DNA of 64,000 bases from Salinimicrobium gaetbulicola (GTDB lineage: Bacteria; Bacteroidota; Bacteroidia; Flavobacteriales; Flavobacteriaceae): positions 434,001 to 498,000 of the forward strand of contig NZ_JBHTJP010000032.1 in assembly GCF_042676025.1 (NCBI RefSeq). The letters run 5' to 3'. The notes under the pieces are model-generated. The model saw only the letters and a list, made by a program, of their open reading frames with translations. It was not told where the DNA came from and made no database searches. The position numbers and the translations under genes were made by a program. This document shows, piece by piece, positions 17,155-25,197 of the stretch; the stretch's first letter is position 1; the number at the start of each line of letters is the position of its first letter.

Positions 17155-18561
17155 TTACATGTGGATCGGTCGGTTATCGGTTGCGGCGAGAGCGGCTTCC
17201 TTCACGGCTTCAGCATAAGTAGGATGCGCATGACTCATACGAGCGATATCTTCTGCAGAAGCGCGGAATTCCATGGCTGTAACCGCTTCAGCAATAAGAT
17301 CAGCAACTCGGGCACCTATCATGTGCACTCCCAGAACTTCATCAGTCTTGGCATCGGCCAGAATTTTCACCATTCCGTCAATGTCTCCACTGGCACGGGA
17401 ACGTCCCAAAGCACGCATTGGGAATTTACCTTCCTTATATTCTACACCTTCTTCCTTTAATTGCTCTTCGGTCTTCCCAACCGCAGCTACTTCTGGCCAG
17501 GTATAAACTACCCCGGGAATAAGGTCGTAGTTAATATGAGGTTTTTGTCCGGCAATTGTTTCAGCCACAAAAACTCCTTCTTCCTCAGCTTTATGAGCCA
17601 GCATAGCACCTTTTACAACATCTCCAATCGCATAGATATTCTTAACAGATGTCTGTAAATGCTCGTTTACTTCAACCCTTCCGCGGTCATCTATCTTAAC
17701 CCCGGCTGCATCAGCATTTAATCCGTCAGTGTAAGGTCTTCTTCCTACAGAAACCAAACAGTAATCTCCTTTGAATTCAACGGATTTACCTTTTTTATCT
17801 TCAGCTTTGATCACAACTTCTTCTCCGGAACGCTCTACAGAGCCCACTTTGTGAGAAACATAGAATTTAACACCCTGTTTCTTAAGACTCTTGGTAAGCT
17901 CCTTAGAAAGAGCAGAATCCATTGTTGGTATAATGCGGTCCATATACTCCACCACAGAAACATCTGCACCAAGGCGTTTGTATACCTGACCAAGTTCAAG
18001 GCCGATCACTCCTCCTCCTATTACAACCATATGCTTAGGGATCTCCTTCAACTTAAGAGCTTCGGTAGAAGTAATGATTCGTTCCTTATCGATCTTTATG
18101 AATGGCAGTGTCGATGGCTTGGAACCTGTGGCAATAATGATATTTTTGGCCTCAATGGTTTCAGCCTCTCCTTCAGTTTTATCGATAGTTATATGAGTCG
18201 CGTCTTTAAAAGATCCTACTCCTTCGAAAACATCGATCTTATTTTTATTCATCAGAAATTTGATCCCATCAACGGTTTGATCAACTACCGACTGCTTACG
18301 CTCGATCATTTTTCCCAGATTTACCTTCACTTCTCCGGGAACTTCAATTCCGTGTTCTTCAAAATGCTTTACAGCGTCATCATAATGGTGAGAAGAATCA
18401 AGTAAGGCCTTACTTGGGATACATCCTACGTTAAGACAAGTACCTCCCAAACTCGAATATTTCTCAATAAGTGCGGTTTTCATTCCCAACTGGGCGCAGC
18501 GAATCGCAGCTACGTAACCTCCGGGGCCTGAACCTATAACAGCAACATCATATGTGCTCAT
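17155..18561 (-). CDS. lpdA: dihydrolipoyl dehydrogenase (E3)
   Basis: The 468-residue flavoprotein reoxidises dihydrolipoamide of the pyruvate and 2-oxoglutarate dehydrogenase complexes and of the glycine cleavage system, with NAD+. It has the FAD motif GSGPGGYVAA (about 9-18), the redox disulfide GGTCLNVGCIPSK (about 37-49), the NAD motif GGGVIGLELG, the second FAD motif AIGD, and the catalytic HAHPTYAE near the C-terminus. The open frame extends upstream from a non-ATG codon at 18630, but the promoter lies inside that extension and the family starts at MSTYDVAVIG, so ATG 18561 is used. No E1/E2 genes are nearby. Confidence 0.95.
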   Translation of the reverse strand: MSTYDVAVIGSGPGGYVAAIRCAQLGMKTALIEKYSSLGGTCLNVGCIPSKALLDSSHHYDDAVKHFEEHGIEVPGEVKVNLGKMIERKQSVVDQTVDGIKFLMNKNKIDVFEGVGSFKDATHITIDKTEGEAETIEAKNIIIATGSKPSTLPFIKIDKERIITSTEALKLKEIPKHMVVIGGGVIGLELGQVYKRLGADVSVVEYMDRIIPTMDSALSKELTKSLKKQGVKFYVSHKVGSVERSGEEVVIKAEDKKGKSVEFKGDYCLVSVGRRPYTDGLNADAAGVKIDDRGRVEVNEHLQTSVKNIYAIGDVVKGAMLAHKAEEEGVFVAETIAGQKPHINYDLIPGVVYTWPEVAAVGKTEEQLKEEGVEYKEGKFPMRALGRSRASGDIDGMVKILADAKTDEVLGVHMIGARVADLIAEAVTAMEFRASAEDIARMSHAHPTYAEAVKEAALAATDNRPIHM

Positions 18562-18599
18562 AAATATGTTTTTTTGTATTGATTTTTGTTTGTGATTAG

Positions 18600-18630
18600 C
18601 AAAAGTACGACTAATAATGACAATGACCAA
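18600..18630 (-). promoter_or_regulatory. promoter of lpdA
   Basis: On the minus strand a -33 TTG (18628-18630) and a -7 TACTTTTG (18600-18607) are separated by 20 bases, a full match to the Bacteroidetes promoter. The ATG follows 38 bases after the -7 box. Confidence 0.65.
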
Positions 18631-18645
18631 TGCAGTTTTAAGACT

Positions 18646-19107
18646 CTAATCTGTACTTAAAGCAGATGTGTTTTTAACCGGGCTTATCACGAAAGTACTC
18701 TGTGTACTGCCAATGTGATCGAGAGCAGTAAGCTTATTCAGCATAAAATTACGGTAGGCTTCCATGTCCTTTACCATCACCTTGAGGATATAATCATATT
18801 CCCCGCTCACGTGGAAGACCTCAAGCACTTCGGAAAGGCCTGCGACCTGGGATTCAAACCGGGTCACATTTCCTTTTGTATGTTGCACAAGTTTTATCTG
18901 GCAGAAGGCGGTAAAAGAACGGTCGATCTTTTCAGGTTTTACAAGAGCCACATATTTATCGATCACTCCTGCCCTTTCCAGCTTCCTGATCCTCTCATAG
19001 ACTGCGGTTACTGAGAGATTCAGTTTTCCAGATAATTCCTTATTAGTCTTTTTACTGTCTTCCTGAAGTAAGGCCAGTAACTTTTTATCAATTTGATCGA
19101 GTTTCAT
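18646..19107 (-). CDS. Lrp/AsnC family transcriptional regulator
   Basis: A 153-residue feast/famine regulator: an N-terminal winged HTH (LDQIDKKLLALLQEDSKKTN onward, about 1-60) and a C-terminal RAM ligand-binding domain (about 70-145, with VAGLSEVLEVFHVSGEYDYILKV-type strands). It should form dimers or octamers that bind an amino acid. It is transcribed divergently from a Cys/Met-metabolism PLP enzyme with a 158-base shared upstream region, so that gene is its most likely target. This pairing is inference from layout. Confidence 0.9.
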   Translation of the reverse strand: MKLDQIDKKLLALLQEDSKKTNKELSGKLNLSVTAVYERIRKLERAGVIDKYVALVKPEKIDRSFTAFCQIKLVQHTKGNVTRFESQVAGLSEVLEVFHVSGEYDYILKVMVKDMEAYRNFMLNKLTALDHIGSTQSTFVISPVKNTSALSTD

Positions 19108-19138
19108 TGTAATTTTTTCTCAAATAAGATAATATCCT

Positions 19139-19146
19139 CAAATGTA
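19139..19146 (-). promoter_or_regulatory. -7 box for the lrp-like gene
   Basis: TACATTTG on the minus strand matches TAnnTTTG, 31 bases before the ATG. No clear -33 TTG. Confidence 0.4.
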
Positions 19147-19209
19147 AAAGATTTTTAAACTGAAATAATCATTTTTAGTAGATTAATTTTCCATATTTGA
19201 CGAGTATCA

Positions 19210-19240
19210 TTGATTAATATTCCTATTTCCCTTTATTTTG
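19210..19240 (+). promoter_or_regulatory. promoter of the PLP enzyme gene
   Basis: TTG (19210-19212), a 20-base spacer and TTATTTTG (19233-19240; one mismatch to TAnnTTTG). The ATG is 25 bases further. The region also separates the divergent Lrp gene, so operator sites for Lrp are likely here though no clear palindrome is seen. Confidence 0.45.
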
Positions 19241-19265
19241 GGAAAACCGAAAAAACTATAACACC

Positions 19266-20465
19266 ATGAAATTTAAGCCGGCAGACCACATTCAGGATCT
19301 ACAATATTTTGGAGAATTTGGAGGGGTAAACCCAAGCATTTCCGATTCATCCACTTACACCTTCCTTTCTGCAAAGACAATGTTCGACACTTTTGAAGGA
19401 AACGCTGAAGGTTGTTACTTATACTCCCGACACTCCTCTCCTTCCAATCTATATTTAGGAGAAGCACTTGCTGCCATGGAAGGAACCGAAGCTGCCAATG
19501 TAGCTGCCAGCGGTATGGGTGCGATCACTCCGGTTTTATTACAATTGTGTCAGGCCGGTGACCATGTGGTTTCCAGCCGAACTATTTACGGCGGAACCTA
19601 TGCTTTCCTGAAGAATTTTGCTCCAAGACTCAACATCACAACTTCGTTTGTTGACATTACAGATTTGGAAAAAGTCGAAGCCGCGATCACCAAGGATACA
19701 AAAGTACTATACTGTGAGGCTGTGAGCAATCCGTTGCTGGAAGTAGCCGATATTCCTGCACTTTCAAAAATCGCGAAAAAGCACGGTCTTCCTTTAGTAG
19801 TAGATAATACGTTCTCACCGCTTGCCATTTCCCCGATCGAACTGGGTGCTGATGTTGTGATTCACAGTTTAACGAAATTCATCAATGGAAGTAGTGATAC
19901 TGTTGGAGGAGTTACCTGTGCGAGTCAGGAATTCATTGACTCCTTAAGAAGCGTGAATGATGGTGCGAACATGTTGTTAGGTCCAACCATGGACAGTATG
20001 CGTGCCGCTTCTATTCTTAAGAACTTAAGGACTCTTCACATCAGGATCAAACAACACAGCAAAAATGCTTTATACCTGGCAGAAAAGTTCGAAGCTGACG
20101 GTTTGAAGACCGTTTATCCTGGACTTAAAAGCCATCCAAGTCATGAGCTTTACAAGAGTATGATGAATGAAGAATACGGTTTTGGAGGAATGCTGGTTGT
20201 TGATGCCGGATCTCTGGACAAAGCCAATGCTTTAATGGAACTTATGCAGGAAAAGAACCTGGGATACCTGGCGGTAAGTCTTGGATTTTACAAAACTCTT
20301 TTCAGTGCGCCGGGAACTTCTACTTCTTCGGAAATTCCTGAAGAGGAACAAAAGGAAATGGGTCTTACAGATGGGATCATCCGTTTCTCAATAGGTCTTG
20401 ACAATGATATTGAAAGAACCTACAACATGATGAAAGAATGCATGAAGGAACTTAACATCCTGTAA
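19266..20465 (+). CDS. Cys/Met metabolism PLP-dependent enzyme (probable methionine gamma-lyase type)
   Basis: A 399-residue fold-type I PLP enzyme of the trans-sulfuration family. The Schiff-base lysine is Lys204 in HSLTKFINGSSDTVGG, the PLP-ring aspartate is Asp180 (VVDNTFSP), and the phosphate-binding YSR lies at 53-55. The segment after YSR, HSSPSNLYLGEALAAMEG, differs from the classical SNPT motif, marking a distinct clade. Likely activities are methionine gamma-lyase or O-acyl-homoserine sulfhydrylase. Divergence from an Lrp-type regulator suits an amino-acid catabolic enzyme. A strong terminator follows. Confidence 0.85.
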   Translation: MKFKPADHIQDLQYFGEFGGVNPSISDSSTYTFLSAKTMFDTFEGNAEGCYLYSRHSSPSNLYLGEALAAMEGTEAANVAASGMGAITPVLLQLCQAGDHVVSSRTIYGGTYAFLKNFAPRLNITTSFVDITDLEKVEAAITKDTKVLYCEAVSNPLLEVADIPALSKIAKKHGLPLVVDNTFSPLAISPIELGADVVIHSLTKFINGSSDTVGGVTCASQEFIDSLRSVNDGANMLLGPTMDSMRAASILKNLRTLHIRIKQHSKNALYLAEKFEADGLKTVYPGLKSHPSHELYKSMMNEEYGFGGMLVVDAGSLDKANALMELMQEKNLGYLAVSLGFYKTLFSAPGTSTSSEIPEEEQKEMGLTDGIIRFSIGLDNDIERTYNMMKECMKELNIL

Positions 20466-20524
20466 TCGCAAATAAATTTCTTCGGAAGGATTTCAATAAA
20501 CTCCTGAAAGAGAAACTATAAACC

Positions 20525-20565
20525 AAAGAGGCTTTCCAAAATCACATTTTTGGAAAGCCTCTTTC
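20525..20565 (+). terminator. strong rho-independent terminator
   Basis: A perfect 17-bp stem beginning AAAGAGGCTTTCC with a 6-base loop, ending in a T-rich tail. It closes the PLP enzyme transcript. Confidence 0.88.
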
Positions 20566-20654
20566 TTTAAATTTCAGCTGAAATCGAATTAGGTTTACTT
20601 ATATTTGTGAGGTTTTGCCATTCAGAAAAAAGACATTTCAATGACCTATATCAT

Positions 20655-20684
20655 TTGAAATAGAAATTTCATCCATCAATTTTG
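20655..20684 (+). promoter_or_regulatory. promoter of deoC-deoD
   Basis: TTG (20655-20657), a 19-base spacer and CAATTTTG (20677-20684, one mismatch to TAnnTTTG), 18 bases before the ATG. A second perfect box, TATATTTG, lies further up at 20600-20607. Confidence 0.45.
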
Positions 20685-20702
20685 CATACAATAAATATAT
20701 CT

Positions 20703-21356
20703 ATGATAGAGATCAACAAATTTATAGACCACACCATTTTAAAAGCGACCGCAACCGAAGCTGATATTATTGAACTATGTAAAGAAGCCAGGGAATATGA
20801 ATTTTTCTCGGTTTGTGTAAACAGTGGCTATGTACCACTCGCTAAAAAGCAATTGTCAAATTCCAAGGTTAAGGTTTGTGCCGTAGTAGGCTTTCCTTTA
20901 GGAGCCATGTCTACCGAAGCAAAAGTGTTTGAAGCTGAACAGGCATTAAAAGACGGAGCTGAAGAAATTGATATGGTGATCAATATTGGGGAACTAAAGT
21001 CTAAAAACCTTAAAAAGGTTGAAGATGAGATCGCGGCAATTAAAAATGTAATTGGGGACAAAGTTTTAAAAGTGATCATCGAAACCTGTTATCTGACTCC
21101 TCAGGAAATTGTGATCGCAAGTGAACTGGCCGTAAATGCAAAAGCAGATTACGTCAAGACCTCTACCGGTTTTGGAACAGACGGAGCTAAAATGGAAAAC
21201 ATTAAACTTATGAAGAAAGCCGTTAACGGAAGCGCTAAGATCAAAGCTTCCGGCGGAATCAAAAATTTAGACACCGCTCTTTCTTATATTGAAGCGGGAG
21301 TTGAAAGAATTGGAACATCTTCAGGAGTATCAATAGTAAAGGAATTAAAAGGATGA
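20703..21356 (+). CDS. deoC: deoxyribose-phosphate aldolase
   Basis: The 217-residue class I aldolase splits 2-deoxyribose 5-phosphate into glyceraldehyde 3-phosphate and acetaldehyde in deoxynucleoside salvage. The Schiff-base lysine is Lys152 in ADYVKTSTGFG, and the second active-site lysine lies in KASGGIK near the C-terminus. The protein starts MIEINKFIDHT; a TTG at 20682 is in frame but overlaps the promoter box. Its stop overlaps the deoD start by four bases (ATGA), so the two genes form a nucleoside-catabolism operon. Confidence 0.95.
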   Translation: MIEINKFIDHTILKATATEADIIELCKEAREYEFFSVCVNSGYVPLAKKQLSNSKVKVCAVVGFPLGAMSTEAKVFEAEQALKDGAEEIDMVINIGELKSKNLKKVEDEIAAIKNVIGDKVLKVIIETCYLTPQEIVIASELAVNAKADYVKTSTGFGTDGAKMENIKLMKKAVNGSAKIKASGGIKNLDTALSYIEAGVERIGTSSGVSIVKELKG

Positions 21357-22057
21357 GCATTCATATAGGAGCAAAAAAAGGCGAGATAGCAGAAACAGTA
21401 TTATTACCGGGAGATCCACTTCGTGCGAAATGGATCGCGGAAACCTATCTGAAAGATGTGAAGTGTTACAACAAGGTTCGCAACATGTTTGGGTATACCG
21501 GTACTTATAAAGGAAAAAGAATATCAGTTCAGGGAACAGGAATGGGAGTACCTTCCATTTCGATCTATGCCCATGAACTAATCAATGATTATAACGTTAA
21601 AAACCTGATAAGGGTTGGAAGCGCAGGGTCCTATCAAAAAAGTGTAAAACTGAGAGACATTGTGATCGCCATGGCGGCTTCTTCCACTTCTGGCATCAAC
21701 CAGGCGCGTTTCCAGGGAGCCGACTTCGCTCCTACCGCCAACTTCGGATTATTTCAGAAAGCAATTGAGTTAGCCAAAGAAAAAGGTATTGAAGTTAAAG
21801 CAGGAAATGTACTAACCAGTGATGAATTTTATGCCGATGAATTCGAATCTTACCAGAAATGGTCAAAATTCGGAGTCTTGTGCGTTGAAATGGAAACTTC
21901 AGGTTTATATACTCTGGCAGCAAAACATAATGTAAACGCACTTTCTTTACTGACCATTTCAGATTCATTGGTCACAGGAGAAAAAACTTCCACCGAAGAA
22001 AGAGAAACCACCTTCAGTGAAATGGTTGAGATCGCTCTGGAATTGGGTGAGAATTAG
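21353..22057 (+). CDS. deoD: purine nucleoside phosphorylase, DeoD type
   Basis: A 234-residue hexameric-type phosphorylase that cleaves purine (deoxy)nucleosides with phosphate. Characteristic segments: GDPLRAKWIAETYL with the phosphate-binding GDP/R, VRNMFGYTGTYKG, GTGMGVPSISIY, and VEMETSGLY with the ribose-binding glutamates. The later SDSL segment holds the purine-binding aspartate. It overlaps deoC by four bases; together they feed base, acetaldehyde and triose phosphate from deoxynucleosides. A terminator follows 24 bases after the stop. Confidence 0.95.
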   Translation: MSIHIGAKKGEIAETVLLPGDPLRAKWIAETYLKDVKCYNKVRNMFGYTGTYKGKRISVQGTGMGVPSISIYAHELINDYNVKNLIRVGSAGSYQKSVKLRDIVIAMAASSTSGINQARFQGADFAPTANFGLFQKAIELAKEKGIEVKAGNVLTSDEFYADEFESYQKWSKFGVLCVEMETSGLYTLAAKHNVNALSLLTISDSLVTGEKTSTEERETTFSEMVEIALELGEN

Positions 22058-22080
22058 AAAATTTAATCTTTAATATATTG

Positions 22081-22113
22081 AAAAGCGGTAACCGAAAAGT
22101 TTCCGCTTTTTTT
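22081..22113 (+). terminator. terminator of deoC-deoD
   Basis: AAAAGCGGTAAC / GTTTCCGCTTTT with one mismatch and a loop of about six bases, followed by a T run. Confidence 0.8.
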
Positions 22114-22232
22114 ATTTCCTGAAGTAAATCAATCACTTACGCCACAAGAACGCTCTTAATTAAAAGTCTTCACTTTCAACTCTTCCTGAAAAATCGTAAC
22201 ATTACAGGCGAAAAAATTATATCCCCCGTTAA

Positions 22233-23720
22233 ATGGAAGACGAAAAGTTTACGAAAGACCCTGAAGAAATCACCGAAAACAGAGAATTGAACATATGGGA
22301 AGCTTTGATTCCCGTTTTCGCTCTTATCGGGATGTTAGCCTATAATGTTTTTGTTTTTGGAGACGATGCTCTCAGCGGTTCCAACCAATTTATACTTTTA
22401 CTGGGCGGTGCGGTAGCAGCTTTAGTAGGAGTTTTCAATAAGGTGTCTTTTGATAAAATGATCGAAGAGGTTGCCCAGAATATCAAATCGACAACCGGGG
22501 CTATTCTAATACTGTTAATGGTTGGTTCTCTGGCCGGAACCTGGCTGGTAAGCGGGATCATTCCAACGATGATCTATTACGGCTTACAAATCCTTAATCC
22601 TACCATCTTTCTAGCGGCTTGCGTAATAATTTGTTCGGTGATCTCTGTTGCGACAGGTAGCAGTTGGACGACTTCAGCTACAGTAGGTATTGCCTTAGTC
22701 GGGATTGCCGAAGCTTTGGGAATTTCAGTAGGCATGACTGCCGGAGCAATTTTATCGGGAGCATATTTTGGTGATAAATTATCGCCATTGAGTGACACCA
22801 CTAACCTGGCACCTGCAATGGCTGGAACTGACCTGTTTACGCATATCAGGTATATGACCTTAACCACGGTTCCAACCATTAGTATCACCCTACTAGTCTT
22901 TATCATACTGGGTTTCACTATTGAACCTTCAGGAACAGCCGATACCGCTTCTATCCTGAGTTCAATTGAAGCTGCTTTTAATATTAATGGCTGGTTGTTT
23001 ATCGTACCGGTTTTAGTAATCGTGTTGATCATTAAGAAAACACCACCTCTAATTGCCCTTTTACTGGGAACTCTTTTAGGAGCAGCAGCAGCACTTTTCT
23101 TCCAGCCCGAAGTAGTTGCATCTGTAGCAGGGTCTGAAAATCTAACTTTTGAAACGGCTTACAAAGGGATCATGAATGCCATTACGGTAGATACTTCCAT
23201 TGTAACCGAAAATGAACAATTGAACGACCTTTTCTCTTCCGGAGGAATGGCAGGAATGCTGGGTACCATCTGGCTTATCATTTGCGCAATGGTTTTTGGA
23301 GGTATCATGGATGCCATTGGGGCATTGGCGACGATCAGTCGCTCTTTACTTAACCTCTTTCACACGACCTTCGGATTATTTACCAGTACGGTAATAAGCT
23401 GTTTGGCCCTGAACGCAACAGCATCAGATCAATACCTGGCGATCGTTGTACCGGGAAAAATGTTCGCCAAAGCTTATCGAGACAAAGGTCTTGCTCCTGA
23501 AAACCTAAGTAGAACGTTGGAGGATTCGGGAACGGTAACCTCGGTGTTAATACCATGGAATACCTGTGGAGCGTATCATAGTGGAGTTTTAGGTGTACCG
23601 GTTGCCTCGTACTTCGTGTATGCTATCTTCAACTATCTAAGTCCGTTCATGACCTTATTATTTGCTGCTTTCAACATAAAGATCAAACAGTTAAAGGAAA
23701 GTGAACCGGTCGCCGCATAG
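22233..23720 (+). CDS. nhaC: NhaC family Na+/H+ antiporter
   Basis: A 495-residue polytopic protein with a hydrophilic acidic N-terminus and about 11-12 membrane segments. Segments SVATGSSWTTSATVGIA, GAILSGAYFGDKLSPLSDTT and ALNATASDQYLAIVVPGKMF are hallmarks of the NhaC family (ion transporter superfamily), the last two holding conserved polar residues for cation binding. It should expel Na+ at the cost of H+, fitting a marine habitat. It could instead exchange malate/Na+ like the MleN branch. Monocistronic, with a terminator after it. Confidence 0.9.
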   Translation: MEDEKFTKDPEEITENRELNIWEALIPVFALIGMLAYNVFVFGDDALSGSNQFILLLGGAVAALVGVFNKVSFDKMIEEVAQNIKSTTGAILILLMVGSLAGTWLVSGIIPTMIYYGLQILNPTIFLAACVIICSVISVATGSSWTTSATVGIALVGIAEALGISVGMTAGAILSGAYFGDKLSPLSDTTNLAPAMAGTDLFTHIRYMTLTTVPTISITLLVFIILGFTIEPSGTADTASILSSIEAAFNINGWLFIVPVLVIVLIIKKTPPLIALLLGTLLGAAAALFFQPEVVASVAGSENLTFETAYKGIMNAITVDTSIVTENEQLNDLFSSGGMAGMLGTIWLIICAMVFGGIMDAIGALATISRSLLNLFHTTFGLFTSTVISCLALNATASDQYLAIVVPGKMFAKAYRDKGLAPENLSRTLEDSGTVTSVLIPWNTCGAYHSGVLGVPVASYFVYAIFNYLSPFMTLLFAAFNIKIKQLKESEPVAA

Positions 23721-23797
23721 TCACCAATAACATTTGTTTATTAAAAATTAAAACGACAATTGACAAAACCTATACCGAAATAAAAAATTAAAATTTG

Positions 23798-23828
23798 CCG
23801 CACCCCCATGGGTGCGGTTTGTTTTTAT
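23798..23828 (+). terminator. terminator after nhaC
   Basis: CCGCACCC-CCAT-GGGTGCGG perfect 8-bp GC-rich stem followed by TTTGTTTTT. The T tail runs straight into the -7 box of the peroxiredoxin gene. Confidence 0.85.
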
Positions 23829-23833
23829 CTTTG
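23826..23833 (+). promoter_or_regulatory. -7 promoter box of the peroxiredoxin operon
   Basis: TATCTTTG, a perfect TAnnTTTG match, 38 bases before the ATG. It overlaps the tail of the nhaC terminator; a TTG at 23795-23797 is 28 bases upstream, too far for a normal -33. Confidence 0.55.
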
Positions 23834-23871
23834 TACCAGAAATTAATTAAATAATCATAAACAATAATTAT

Positions 23872-24510
23872 ATGGCTTTAGTAGGAAAGAAATTCCCAAA
23901 TTTAGAAGTGAACGCAATGAACGAAATGGGTGACACCTTTAAGATCAATGTATTCGAAGAGGCACAAAAGAATGGTAAGAAAGTTTTACTTTTCTGGTAC
24001 CCTAAAGATTTCACTTTTGTTTGTCCAACAGAGCTTCACGCTTTTCAGGAAGCACTTTCAGAATTTGAAAAAAGAAATGTAATGGTGATCGGAGCATCTT
24101 GTGATACTCCAGAAGTTCACTTTGCATGGTTAAATACTCCAAAAGATCAGGGAGGAATTGAAGGAGTAACTTACCCTATCCTTGCCGATTCTAACAGAAA
24201 CCTTGCTAACCAGTTAGGTATCCTTGACATCTCAAATGAGAAGTATGATGACGAAACAGGTGTTTATACTGTTGAAGGTGATAACGTAACTTACCGTGCT
24301 ACATACCTTATTGATGAGGAAGGTGTAGTATTCCATGAAGGTGTTAACCATATGCCACTAGGAAGAAACGTAAACGAATTCATCCGTTTGATCGATGCTT
24401 ACACTCACGTACAGGAGAAAGGTGAAGTTTGTCCTGCAAACTGGGAAGAAGGAAAAGAAGCAATGAATGCCAACCGCGCAGGTGTTGCTACTTACTTAAG
24501 CTCAAACTAA
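23872..24510 (+). CDS. AhpC/Prx1-type 2-Cys peroxiredoxin
   Basis: A 212-residue thiol peroxidase that reduces hydrogen peroxide and organic peroxides. The peroxidatic Cys51 lies in DFTFVCPTELHAF and the presumed resolving Cys187 in GEVCPANWEEG; a third Cys occurs in GASCDTPEVH. The upstream gap carries a strong promoter box and codon use is regular, as for an abundant protein. The thioredoxin gene follows after 13 bases and is the obvious reductant. Family secure. Confidence 0.94.
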   Translation: MALVGKKFPNLEVNAMNEMGDTFKINVFEEAQKNGKKVLLFWYPKDFTFVCPTELHAFQEALSEFEKRNVMVIGASCDTPEVHFAWLNTPKDQGGIEGVTYPILADSNRNLANQLGILDISNEKYDDETGVYTVEGDNVTYRATYLIDEEGVVFHEGVNHMPLGRNVNEFIRLIDAYTHVQEKGEVCPANWEEGKEAMNANRAGVATYLSSN

Positions 24511-24523
24511 AAAAAGCACAACA

Positions 24524-24835
24524 ATGAGAGAATTGACAAATGATAATTTAGCAGAAGTAGTTTCAGAAAATGACACGGTAGTCGTTCAATATATGGCCGG
24601 CTGGTGTGGGAACTGCAGGGTTATGAAACCTAAGTTCAAGAAACTTGCTTCAGAAAATGAGAATGCGACTTTTCTCCTGGTTGATGCCGAAAAATTCCCT
24701 GAATCAAGAAAACTTGCAAAAGTGGACAATTTGCCCACTTTTGCAACCTTTAAGAACGGGACATTGGTCAACCAGGTGCAGACCAATAAATTTGAACTTT
24801 TAAAAGACCTAGTTAATGAAGTTACCAGTAATTAG
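24524..24835 (+). CDS. small thioredoxin-family protein
   Basis: A 103-residue cytosolic thioredoxin with the active site WCGNC (Cys28 and Cys31) in YMAGWCGNCRVMKP, where the usual GP is replaced by GN, and the cis-proline loop NLPTFATF. It lies 13 bases after the peroxiredoxin gene and overlaps the next gene by 20 bases, so it is probably the dedicated electron donor of the operon. The altered dipeptide between the cysteines should shift its redox potential; that is inference. Confidence 0.92.
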   Translation: MRELTNDNLAEVVSENDTVVVQYMAGWCGNCRVMKPKFKKLASENENATFLLVDAEKFPESRKLAKVDNLPTFATFKNGTLVNQVQTNKFELLKDLVNEVTSN

Positions 24836-25064
24836 ACATCTTCAAAAGAACAATGAGCCGCAGAAGCTTGAAAGCACCCTCGAGGTGCTGGAATCTTTCA
24901 GCGAACACCGTTCTGTCACAGACCAGGAAATGGATGTGGTAGGGGAACTTATAAGCAATATCTGTGGAGCTCTTGAAGTTCAAAAGATGATAGATGAAGG
25001 AATGTCCGAGCGTGACGCCGCGAATTCTTTCATGCAAAAAGTGTTAGGTTCAATAGACAAATAA
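24816..25064 (+). CDS. DUF6952 family small protein
   Basis: An 82-residue acidic helical protein matching the DUF6952 family as I recall it. It has no cysteine other than one in SNICGALE, no membrane segment and no known function. The ATG lies inside the thioredoxin gene (20-base overlap), so translation is coupled. Its place between thioredoxin and Tpx suggests an accessory role in peroxide or thiol metabolism. A terminator follows 23 bases after the stop. Confidence 0.8.
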   Translation: MKLPVIRHLQKNNEPQKLESTLEVLESFSEHRSVTDQEMDVVGELISNICGALEVQKMIDEGMSERDAANSFMQKVLGSIDK

Positions 25065-25086
25065 GAACCTTTCCAAAAAACCTGAT

Positions 25087-25126
25087 AAAGGCTGCTTTTA
25101 TTATAAAGGCAGCCTTTATTGTTTTA
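25087..25126 (+). terminator. terminator after the peroxiredoxin-thioredoxin-DUF6952 operon
   Basis: AAAGGCTGC...GCAGCCTTT with an extended inner stem (one bulge), followed by TATTGTTTT. Confidence 0.8.
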
Positions 25127-25197
25127 TGATAATTTTAGTAAAAGCCAGCAGGTAATATTTTAAATTTAATAACTAAACCACCAACCAGATAAAGAAT

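Noticed and set aside
17851..18405. 184-residue plus-strand ORF inside lpdA
   Set aside because: It overlaps a fully supported lpdA on the other strand and has no recognisable domain.
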